In this document: in pieces, positions 1 through 5,518 of the stretch
How positions within the stretch are numbered: position 1 is the stretch's first letter
Layout: every line of letters starts with the position of its first letter
Translations under genes and position numbers: made by a program
Origin: Actinomycetes bacterium
GTDB taxonomy: Bacteria; Actinomycetota; Actinomycetes; Propionibacteriales; Propionibacteriaceae
NCBI GenBank assembly: GCA_023412435.1
Contig: JAEYNS010000029.1
Coordinates: 1 to 5,748 of the forward strand
DNA: 5,748 nucleotides
Reading direction: 5' to 3'
The notes under the pieces: generated by a model
The model's input: the letters and a program-made list of their open reading frames with translations, nothing else
The model's database searches: none
Told to the model about the DNA's origin: nothing

Positions 1-722
1 ACCCGGAGCTGAACGGCCCCGAGGTGCGGGCCAACCTCGGCGTCGTCCCGCAGCAGGACAACCTCGACAACGAGCTGCGCACCCGCGACAACATCCTGAT
101 GTACGGCCGCTACTTCGGCCTGCCCTACTCCTACCTCGCCCCCAAGGCGGACGAGCTGTTGCAGTTCGCCCAGCTCACCGAGAAGGCGGGGGAGAAGGTC
201 GACAACCTGTCCGGCGGCATGAAGCGCCGGCTGACCATCGCCAGAGCGCTGGTCAACGAGCCTCGCGTCCTGCTGCTCGACGAGCCGACCACCGGCCTCG
301 ACCCGCAGGCCAGGCACGTGCTGTGGGACCGGCTCTTCCGCCTGAAGGAGCAGGGCGTCACGCTCATCGTGACCACCCACTTCATGGACGAGGCCGAGCA
401 GCTGTGCGACCGGCTGATCGTGATGGACCACGGCAAGATCGTCGCCGAGGGCAGCCCGGCCTCGCTGATCCGCCGGTACTCCACGCGCGAGGTGCTCGAG
501 CTGCGGTTCGGCTCCGACCGCAACGCCCGGCTGGTCGACCAGCTGCGCGACTTCGGCCGGCTCGAAGTGCTGCCCGACCGGGTGCTGGTCTACACCGAGG
601 ACGGCGAGGCGGCGCTGGAGTCGGTCCGCCACCGCGGCCTGGAGCCGATCACCTCGCTGGTGCGCCGCTCGTCGCTGGAGGACGTCTTCCTCCACCTGAC
701 CGGACGGAGTCTCGTTGACTGA
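1..722 (+). CDS. ABC-2 type exporter ATP-binding protein (5' truncated; NodI/DrrA-like)
   Basis: This is the cytoplasmic ATPase of a multidrug/NodI-type ABC exporter; it hydrolyses ATP to drive the two permeases encoded just downstream. The reading frame is open from base 3 and continues off the left edge, so the N-terminus and Walker A are missing. Visible in order are the Q-loop (VVPQQD, about 42-59), the ABC signature LSGGM (207-221) followed by KRR, Walker B LLLDEP with the D-loop TTGLDP (about 270-305), and the switch histidine in TTHFMDEAEQL (H at 378-380). After the nucleotide-binding domain comes a C-terminal extension of about 80 residues ending near SSLEDVFLHLTG, typical of DrrA/NodI-like ATPases. 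The TGA stop at 720-722 overlaps the next start by 8 nt. The family call is firm; the substrate (drug, lipid or polysaccharide) cannot be read from the sequence. The GTG at 24 is internal, not the real start. Confidence 0.95.
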   Translation, partial: PELNGPEVRANLGVVPQQDNLDNELRTRDNILMYGRYFGLPYSYLAPKADELLQFAQLTEKAGEKVDNLSGGMKRRLTIARALVNEPRVLLLDEPTTGLDPQARHVLWDRLFRLKEQGVTLIVTTHFMDEAEQLCDRLIVMDHGKIVAEGSPASLIRRYSTREVLELRFGSDRNARLVDQLRDFGRLEVLPDRVLVYTEDGEAALESVRHRGLEPITSLVRRSSLEDVFLHLTGRSLVD

Positions 723-1566
723 CTTCGTCGACACCAACGCGCTGGCCTACTCCGGTCGGGCCCCCACGGCCGCCCGGCAGGCCGAACTCGTCCGCCGCTG
801 GGGCTGGTGGTACCAGGCCGAGTGGCGCCTGATCGGGATGAAGGCGTACTGGACCTCGGCGGTCGGCTACTCGCTGCTGACCCCCGTGCTCTACCTGGTC
901 GCGATGGGCATCGGGCTCGGCACCCTGGTGGACGCCGGCTCCGGCGGGGTGGCGGGGGTGCCCTACCTCACCTTCGTCGCACCCGGACTGCTGGTGGCCA
1001 CCGTGGTGATGTCGGCGAGCAACGAGTTCACCTACCCTGTGATGGACGGGTTCAAGTGGAGCAAGCTCTACTACGCCCGCTCCGCCACGGCGGCGACCTT
1101 CGGCCAGGTGACGATCGGCGAGCTGGTGGCGGTCGGGATCAGGTTCCTGATCGAGGCGCTGATCTTCTGGGTGGTGCTGCTGGTCGCGGGCGTGGTCGGC
1201 GCCGGCTCCTGGCCGATGGTCCTGGTGGCCGTGCTGGCGGCGCTGGCCTTCGGCACCCCGCTGCTGGCCTACTCGGCCTCACTGGAGGAGGAGGGCTACC
1301 AGTACGCGCTGGTGCAGCGGTTCATCGTCAACCCGATGTTCCTGTTCGCCGGCACCTTCTTCCCGCTGGAGTCGATGCCGATCTACCTGCAGTGGGTGGG
1401 CTGGATCTCGCCGATGTGGCACGGCACCCAGCTCGCCAGGGTGTTGGCGTTCGGCCTGCCGGTGCCGTGGTGGATGGTGAGCGTGCACCTGCTGGTGCTG
1501 GTCGTCGTCACCGTGGTAGGCGCCGCCGTCGCGACCCGGCTGTTCACGAGGCGGCTGGCCCGATGA
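715..1566 (+). CDS. ABC-2 type transporter permease, first of a pair (NodJ/DrrB-like)
   Basis: This integral membrane subunit of 283 residues is predicted to form the transport path together with the next gene product, powered by the upstream ATPase. About six hydrophobic segments are visible, near residues 48-70, 84-103, 136-162, 166-188, 200-217 and 255-276, after a soluble N-terminus of about 40 residues. FVAPGLLVATVVMSA (87-101) and SPMWHGTQLAR (232-242) match conserved ABC-2/NodJ positions. The start is taken as TTG at 715: GGAG lies at 706-709 with a 5-nt spacer, the protein then has the expected length, and no ATG or GTG gives a similar product. It overlaps the ATPase stop by 8 nt and its own TGA overlaps the next ATG (ATGA), implying coupled translation. 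It resembles the second permease in layout but is clearly diverged, suggesting an old duplication. Confidence 0.93.
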   Translation: MTDFVDTNALAYSGRAPTAARQAELVRRWGWWYQAEWRLIGMKAYWTSAVGYSLLTPVLYLVAMGIGLGTLVDAGSGGVAGVPYLTFVAPGLLVATVVMSASNEFTYPVMDGFKWSKLYYARSATAATFGQVTIGELVAVGIRFLIEALIFWVVLLVAGVVGAGSWPMVLVAVLAALAFGTPLLAYSASLEEEGYQYALVQRFIVNPMFLFAGTFFPLESMPIYLQWVGWISPMWHGTQLARVLAFGLPVPWWMVSVHLLVLVVVTVVGAAVATRLFTRRLAR

Positions 1567-2405
1567 GCACCCTTCAGCGGCAGCGCGAAGCAGCCGGACG
1601 GCAGCCCGGCCGAATCAGCGCCTGGGTCGCTGCCAACTCCTCCGGCAACGCCAGGGCGGTGATCGAGCGCGGCTTCCGGGTGATCCGCAACCAGAACTGG
1701 GTGGTCATCCTGTCCGGGTTCTTCGAGCCGGTGTTCTACCTGCTCGCGATGGGTTTCGGGCTGGGCCAGCTGATCGGTGAGGTCACGGGCCCGGGTGGGC
1801 AGCCGATCCCGTACGCCGCCTTCATCGCCCCCGCCCTGCTGGCGTCCTCGGCGATGAACGGCGCGCTGTACGACTCCACCTGGAACGTCTTCTTCAAGCT
1901 GAAGTTCGCCAAGCTCTACCAGGGCATGCTCGCCACCTCGATGGGTCCGCTCGACGTGGCCTTCGGCGAGATCTTCATGGCGCTCTTCCGCGGCTTCCTC
2001 TACGCCCTCGGCTTCACCGCGGTGATCGCCCTGCTGGGGCTTGCCACCTCCTGGTGGGCGCTGGCGATGGTCCCGGTCGCGCTGCTCATCGCGCTCGGGT
2101 TCGCCGCGCTCGGGATGGCGGTGACCAGCTACTTCGACACCTTCCAGCAGATGGAGTGGATCAACATCGTGCTGCTGCCGATGTTCATGTTCTCGTCCAC
2201 CCTGTTCCCGATCACCGTCTTTCCCGAGGCCGTGCAGTGGTTCGTGATGGCTCTGCCGCTGTGGCACGGGGTCGAACTGATGCGCCAGCTCTCGGTGGGC
2301 CATTTCGAGGGCAGCACCGTGGTGCACGTGACCTACTTCGTGGTGATGTCCCTGGCGGGGATCGCGTTCACCACCCGACGGCTCCGCTCGCTCTTCCTGC
2401 GCTGA
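1563..2405 (+). CDS. ABC-2 type transporter permease, second of a pair (NodJ/DrrB-like)
   Basis: This is the second membrane subunit of the same exporter, 280 residues. Hydrophobic segments lie near residues 48-70, 84-103, 135-161, 163-187, 199-217 and 253-270. FIAPALLASSAMNGALYD (87-104) and LPLWHGVELMRQL (231-243) align with the equivalent segments of the first permease and of NodJ-type proteins, and the Arg-rich C-terminus (TRRLRSLFLR) fits a cytoplasmic tail. The ATG at 1563 overlaps the previous stop as ATGA; a GAGG at 1548-1551 is a rather distant Shine-Dalgarno candidate. The same frame is open far upstream, but that part is out-of-frame translation of the first permease and is not protein. 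The gene ends 9 bp before the stop of a convergent gene. An ATPase with two non-identical permeases suggests a heterodimeric pore. Substrate unknown. Confidence 0.93.
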   Translation: MSTLQRQREAAGRQPGRISAWVAANSSGNARAVIERGFRVIRNQNWVVILSGFFEPVFYLLAMGFGLGQLIGEVTGPGGQPIPYAAFIAPALLASSAMNGALYDSTWNVFFKLKFAKLYQGMLATSMGPLDVAFGEIFMALFRGFLYALGFTAVIALLGLATSWWALAMVPVALLIALGFAALGMAVTSYFDTFQQMEWINIVLLPMFMFSSTLFPITVFPEAVQWFVMALPLWHGVELMRQLSVGHFEGSTVVHVTYFVVMSLAGIAFTTRRLRSLFLR

Positions 2406-2435
2406 ACCCGACCCTCACCCGGGCAGGGTCAGGTT
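2405..2435. terminator. Possible bidirectional terminator between convergent genes
   Basis: The imperfect inverted repeat AACCCGACCCT (2405-2415) / AGGGTCAGGTT (2425-2435) pairs at 10 of 11 positions around a 9-nt GC-rich loop. It starts at the last base of the permease stop codon and includes the stop codon of the convergent GH10 gene (2415-2417). Being symmetrical, it could act on both transcripts. No T-tract follows on either side, so intrinsic termination is inferred from position and symmetry only; hairpins without U-tracts are often proposed as terminators in actinobacteria. Confidence 0.5.
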
Positions 2436-3662
2436 GAGGCTGTCGTGCCCACCCCTGGCCAGTGCGAAGCCGGAGGACGGTCCGCCCGGCATCCCGACGG
2501 TGTAGTCGCCGGCATACCCGGTGACCGCCACCCGTCCGGCTTCGTCGGTGCGCACCGTTGTCGGGGAGAGCCACCAGTCGCCCTTGATCAGCTGCCGCAG
2601 GGCCTGGAAGGACGGCTTCGGTGTGCCGTCGTCCCTGATCAGCCCGATCGGGGCACCCAGCCAGGATCCCCGGTCGGTGATGCCCCAGTAGGTGATGTTC
2701 TCGACGGCGGGGTGGCCGACGAGGCTGCGGTAGTGGCGGACGAGTTCCTCGGCCTGGCGCTCCTCCCCCTGCGGCGTACTCGGCCAGGACTCGACCTGGT
2801 AGTCGTTCAGGTCGACGATGTGCGGCGGCATCAGGTCGCCGGAGACCAGCGAGGTCTCGGTGTAGTGCAGCGGCAGCCCGTAGCGTGCGAACCGGTCCGC
2901 GACCGCCAGCACGTACGGCTCACCCTTGTAGCCCTGGTGCATGTGGGTCTGCAGCCCGATCGCGTCGATGGTGATGCCGGCCTCGAGCATCCCCTCGATG
3001 AGGCACTCGTAGGCAGTCGACAGGTCGAAGTCGTTGATCAGCAGCCGGACGGACGGGTTGGTGGCCCGGGCCTCCTCGAAGGCGAGCCGAAGGGCGGCGA
3101 ACCGTCCCTTGGCGCGCGCGAACCGGGTGATGCCGTTGTCCTCGGCGGTGAACACCGGCATGATCACGACCTCGTTGATCGCGTCCCAGGTGTCGATCAG
3201 GCCGGCGAAGTCGGAGACCTCGCGGCGGATCCGCTCCCGCTGCAATTGCTCGATCTCGTCGATCTCCAGGTCGAGCAGCCACTGCGGCTGGACGGTGTGC
3301 CACATCAGCGGATGGCCCTTCAACTCCACCCCGCGCTCGGCGAACCAGCGGGCGGTGTTGAGCAGCAGCGTCGTCTGCGGGTGGCCGCGCTCGGGCTCGA
3401 ACCGGCCCCAGTAGAACGGCAGGGTCGCGGTGTTGAACAGGTCGAGGAAGTGCGCGGCCAGCTCCTCGTCCCCGTCGGAGGGCTGCTGGTTGGCCAGCCC
3501 GAGGAAGTCGAAGCCAATGTTGCCGAAGCCGAAGGCGTGCCGGGTCTGCTCCACCACCACCTCGGTGTCGGCCAGCGGCTGTCCAGCAGCGTCCAGCAGG
3601 GTCAGCTCTGCCTCGCCGAGACGGTGGCTGAAGGTCCAGTCAGGTACCGATGCGCGATCCAT
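2415..3662 (-). CDS. GH10-family glycoside hydrolase (putative endo-1,4-beta-xylanase), no signal peptide
   Basis: This 415-residue protein is predicted to be a retaining beta-glycosidase of family GH10, whose usual reaction is internal cleavage of beta-1,4-xylan. GH10 landmarks occur in order: GHPLMWH (116-122), DTWDAINEV with the acid/base Glu164 after Asn163, LLINDFD (207-213), AIGLQTHMH (234-242), the nucleophile Glu269 in HYTETSL, and WGITDRGSW (326-334). The 105-residue spacing of the glutamates fits the family. A beta-rich N-terminal segment (about 18-45, LTLLDAAGQPL then EQTRHAFGFG) precedes the barrel, and a short beta-like tail follows residue 365. The usual E-N-x-x-K segment of the glycone subsites is missing: after FNTAT comes LPFYW. 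No signal peptide or membrane segment is visible, so it probably acts in the cytoplasm, perhaps on imported oligosaccharides. The ATG start is supported by a TAnnnT element 6 nt upstream. The fold is firm; activity on xylan is not. Confidence 0.9.
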   Translation of the reverse strand: MDRASVPDWTFSHRLGEAELTLLDAAGQPLADTEVVVEQTRHAFGFGNIGFDFLGLANQQPSDGDEELAAHFLDLFNTATLPFYWGRFEPERGHPQTTLLLNTARWFAERGVELKGHPLMWHTVQPQWLLDLEIDEIEQLQRERIRREVSDFAGLIDTWDAINEVVIMPVFTAEDNGITRFARAKGRFAALRLAFEEARATNPSVRLLINDFDLSTAYECLIEGMLEAGITIDAIGLQTHMHQGYKGEPYVLAVADRFARYGLPLHYTETSLVSGDLMPPHIVDLNDYQVESWPSTPQGEERQAEELVRHYRSLVGHPAVENITYWGITDRGSWLGAPIGLIRDDGTPKPSFQALRQLIKGDWWLSPTTVRTDEAGRVAVTGYAGDYTVGMPGGPSSGFALARGGHDSLNLTLPG

Positions 3663-3680
3663 GCCCCTACCTTAGGCATG
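3660..3680. repeat. Inverted repeat over the GH10 start codon and -10 element
   Basis: CATGCC (3660-3665) and GGCATG (3675-3680) are perfect 6-bp arms separated by 9 nt. The repeat covers the GH10 start codon and brackets its -10 element. It could be an operator in DNA, or a hairpin hiding the AUG in RNA that reads through from upstream. Arms this short can arise by chance; the position is what makes it notable. Confidence 0.35.
3669..3674 (-). promoter_or_regulatory. Probable -10 element (TAAGGT) of the GH10 gene
   Basis: On the minus strand TAAGGT is followed by 6 nt (AGGGGC) and then the ATG at 3662. This spacing puts the transcript start at or next to the start codon, as in leaderless actinobacterial genes. 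No convincing -35 is seen. The internal AAGG could alternatively serve as a Shine-Dalgarno sequence, 7 nt from the ATG, in readthrough RNA. Confidence 0.55.
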
Positions 3681-3687
3681 CGTCCGG

Positions 3688-3984
3688 CTAGCGGGGCGGG
3701 GTCTGGGTGGTGCGGGAGGCCTTGAGGGCTGCCAGGACGGCACCGGCGGCGTCCTCCACGACGCACGCGACCAGCCAGCCGACCGCGGCGACGATGCCGA
3801 GGGTGACCAGTGGCGCGGCCGCGGCGCCGAGGAAGGCGGCGAACTGGATGGGGCCGGTGGGGTCCTCCAGATTCCCGAGGTATTCGGAGTCGGAGAGGCC
3901 AAGGGCGACCAGCCAGAACATCGCGCCTGCCAGCAGGCCGCCGAGGGCGAGCCACTTCAGGAGCGCCCGATAGGGGTGGGTCAT
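3688..3984 (-). CDS. Small two-helix membrane protein, function unknown
   Basis: I do not recognise a family for this 98-residue protein. It has a short basic N-terminus (MTHPYRALLK), a hydrophobic segment at about 8-30, a polar linker with acidic residues (31-45, SDSEYLGNLEDPTGP), a second long hydrophobic segment at about 46-76 rich in Ala, Gly and Val, and a polar tail ending TTQTPPR. A two-helix inner-membrane protein with both ends in the cytoplasm is likely. Its ATG at 3984 is preceded by TACGCT and a 7-nt gap, matching the layout at three neighbouring genes, which supports both the gene and its start. It lies 43 nt after sdaA and 25 nt before the GH10 gene on the same strand. A link to either is possible but unproven. 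Overlapping frames here look like shadows: they are Arg/Pro-rich and have no membrane pattern. Confidence 0.75.
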   Translation of the reverse strand: MTHPYRALLKWLALGGLLAGAMFWLVALGLSDSEYLGNLEDPTGPIQFAAFLGAAAAPLVTLGIVAAVGWLVACVVEDAAGAVLAALKASRTTQTPPR

Positions 3985-3991
3985 GCCCGCC

Positions 3992-3997
3992 AGCGTA
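3992..3997 (-). promoter_or_regulatory. Probable -10 element (TACGCT) of the small membrane protein gene
   Basis: On the minus strand TACGCT precedes the ATG at 3984 by 7 nt (GGCGGGC), consistent with a leaderless transcript. It lies in the 43-nt gap after the sdaA stop. No -35 hexamer is evident. Confidence 0.5.
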
Positions 3998-4027
3998 GGG
4001 ATCGGACGCGTTGCCCGGGGCGGAAGC

Positions 4028-5401
4028 TCAACACTCGATGACGTTGACCGCCAGGCCGCCGCGGGCGGTCTCCTTGTACTTCACGCTCATGTCCTTGCCG
4101 GTCTCGCGCATCGTCTTGAGCACGTTGTCGAACGAGACGATATGGACGCCGTCGCCGCGCAACGCCGTCCGGGCCGCCGTGATGGCCTTCACCGCGGCGA
4201 TCGCGTTCCGCTCGATGCACGGGATCTGCACCAGCCCGCCGACCGGGTCACAGGTCAGTCCGAGGTTGTGCTCCATGCCGATCTCGGCGGCGTTCTCCAC
4301 CTGGGCCGGTGTTCCGCCCAGGACAGCGGCCATTCCGGCCGCGGCCATCGAGCAGGCGGCCCCGATCTCGCCCTGGCAGCCCACCTCGGCCCCGGAGATC
4401 GAGGCGTTCTCCTTGATGATGGCGCCGATCGCGCCGGCGGTGAGCAGGAACCTGACGATCCCGCGGTGGCCCGCGCTCGGCACGAACTCCGTGTAGTACT
4501 TCAGCACCGCGGGGATCACCCCGGCGGCGCCGTTGGTGGGCGCGGTGACCACCCGGCCGCCGGAGGCGTTCTCCTCGTTGACGGCCAGGGCGTAGAGCGT
4601 GATCCAGTCCATCCCGCGCAGCGGGTCACCGTCCTCACCCTCCACCTCGAGGCGGTGCAGCAGTTCCGGGGCACGGCGTCGCACTTTCAGTCCGCCCGGC
4701 AGCAGGCCCTCGGTCGACAGGCCGTTGGCGATGCACTCCTGCATGACGTCCCACAGGTGCAGCAGGTCGGCGTCGATCTGGTCGTCGGTCCGCCAGGCGT
4801 GTTCGTTCTCCCTGACCAGGCGGGCGATCGAGAAGCCGGTCTCGCCGCACAGCCGCAGCAGGTCGGCGCCGCTGGAGAACGGATGGGCCACCGGCGTCGG
4901 ATCGGGGATTATCCGCTCCGGACCCGAGAGCCGCTCGTCGGCGACGAACCCGCCGCCCACCGAGTAGTAGGTGCGGCAGGCCAGTTCCGCATCGTGGGCG
5001 TCCCAGGCGGTGAAGACCATCCCGTTGGAGTGGGCGGGCAGCGAGCGCCGCCGGTGCAGGACGATGTCGGTATCCGGGTCGAAGGCGATCGCTGCGCCAC
5101 CGGGCAGGGTGAGCCGGTGTGAGGCCCGCACCTGCTCCAGCATCGGAGCGCAACTGCGCGGATCGACGGTCTCGGGATCCTGGCCCATCAGGCCGAGCAC
5201 CACGGCGCCGACGCTGCCGTGGCCGTGGCCGGTGGCGCCCAGCGATCCGAAGAGCTCGACCCGTACCCTGGCGACCTGCGGCAGGGCGCCGCTGTCCCGC
5301 AGTGAGGCGAGGAACGTGCCGGCGGCGCGCATCGGCCCGACGGTATGGGACGACGACGGCCCGATACCGACTCTGAAAAGCTCGAACACGCTCAAAGCCA
5401 C
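4028..5401 (-). CDS. sdaA: L-serine ammonia-lyase (L-serine dehydratase), single-chain iron-sulfur type
   Basis: This cytoplasmic enzyme deaminates L-serine to pyruvate and ammonia using an oxygen-sensitive [4Fe-4S] cluster, not PLP. The N-terminal beta domain opens with SVFELF and [13 protein letters not shown]; the catalytic alpha domain carries [36 protein letters not shown] and [10 protein letters not shown]. The cysteines spaced 42, 11 and 62 residues apart (342, 384, 395 and the last residue, 457) match, as I recall it, the cluster-ligand and C-terminal-tail arrangement of the Legionella enzyme. The length of 457 residues is normal for the fused form. The chosen start is GTG at 5401, giving MALSVFELF like actinobacterial homologues, with TATCGT 6 nt upstream. 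The TTG at 5395 is the alternative, with GAGGTG at 5402-5407 placed as a Shine-Dalgarno. The open frame continues about 100 codons upstream, but that part lacks homology-like sequence. It is first of three same-strand genes and divergent from an ABC ATPase gene. Confidence 0.96.
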   Translation of the reverse strand: MALSVFELFRVGIGPSSSHTVGPMRAAGTFLASLRDSGALPQVARVRVELFGSLGATGHGHGSVGAVVLGLMGQDPETVDPRSCAPMLEQVRASHRLTLPGGAAIAFDPDTDIVLHRRRSLPAHSNGMVFTAWDAHDAELACRTYYSVGGGFVADERLSGPERIIPDPTPVAHPFSSGADLLRLCGETGFSIARLVRENEHAWRTDDQIDADLLHLWDVMQECIANGLSTEGLLPGGLKVRRRAPELLHRLEVEGEDGDPLRGMDWITLYALAVNEENASGGRVVTAPTNGAAGVIPAVLKYYTEFVPSAGHRGIVRFLLTAGAIGAIIKENASISGAEVGCQGEIGAACSMAAAGMAAVLGGTPAQVENAAEIGMEHNLGLTCDPVGGLVQIPCIERNAIAAVKAITAARTALRGDGVHIVSFDNVLKTMRETGKDMSVKYKETARGGLAVNVIEC

Positions 5402-5407
5402 ACCTCG

Positions 5408-5413
5408 ACGATA
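5408..5413 (-). promoter_or_regulatory. Probable -10 element (TATCGT) of sdaA
   Basis: On the minus strand TATCGT is followed by CGAGGT and then GTG at 5401, so transcription would begin at or beside the start codon. This favours the GTG over the TTG two codons in. No clear -35 is visible. Confidence 0.55.
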
Positions 5414-5445
5414 GTGGGTACCGCCCTGCCCGGTGCCATCGGGGG

Positions 5446-5459
5446 TAGTGCCAGCACTA
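5446..5459. promoter_or_regulatory. Palindrome in the divergent promoter region, candidate operator
   Basis: TAGTGC-CA-GCACTA is a perfect 6-bp inverted repeat with a 2-bp centre. It overlaps a second perfect palindrome, CACTAGTG (5455-5462), so TAGTG occurs twice in the same orientation 12 bp apart. It is centred about 50 bp upstream of the sdaA start and about 66 bp upstream of the divergent ABC gene, a suitable place for a regulator of one or both. I do not recognise the binding protein. Confidence 0.4.
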
Positions 5460-5505
5460 GTGAAGGTCTCCAGCGGCCACCATCGTGTGCCGGACGGGGG
5501 CTTCC

Positions 5506-5511
5506 TAGGGT
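5506..5511 (+). promoter_or_regulatory. Probable -10 element (TAGGGT) of the divergent ABC ATPase gene
   Basis: TAGGGT is followed by GAAGGCC and then GTG at 5519, the same layout as at the other three promoters in this window. The overlapping AGGGTG (5507-5512) could instead be read as a Shine-Dalgarno 6 nt from the GTG. No -35 is evident. Confidence 0.5.
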
Positions 5512-5518
5512 GAAGGCC

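Noticed and set aside
807..1562. Upstream extension of the second permease frame
   Set aside because: Translation upstream of 1563 is an alternate-frame read of the first permease, Arg/Gly/Ala-rich and without membrane segments. The ATGA overlap gives a natural start.
1383..2327. Minus-strand open frame (314 codons) opposite the two permeases
   Set aside because: It spans the junction of two overlapping real genes, is His/Arg/Glu/Gly-rich, and has no motif or promoter.
2445..3725. Long plus-strand open frame (426 codons) opposite the GH10 gene
   Set aside because: It is the antisense of a gene with clear GH10 motifs. The translation is a low-complexity Gly/Val/Asp/Arg-rich string with no fold-like pattern, as expected on the opposite strand of high-GC genes.
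3983..5122. Long plus-strand open frame (379 codons) opposite sdaA
   Set aside because: It is antisense to a strongly conserved enzyme. Its composition is shadow-like (Gly/Arg/Asp/His-rich) and no recognisable domain is present.
5393..5407. TTG at 5395 as sdaA start using GAGGTG (5402-5407, minus strand) as Shine-Dalgarno
   Set aside because: The spacing is good, but the GTG at 5401 fits both the leaderless TAnnnT layout shared by its neighbours and the usual M-x-[IL]-SVF N-terminus. Kept only as an alternative.
5510..5512. GTG at 5510 as start of the right-hand ABC ATPase
   Set aside because: It overlaps the probable -10 element and has no upstream ribosome site; the in-frame GTG at 5519 is better placed.
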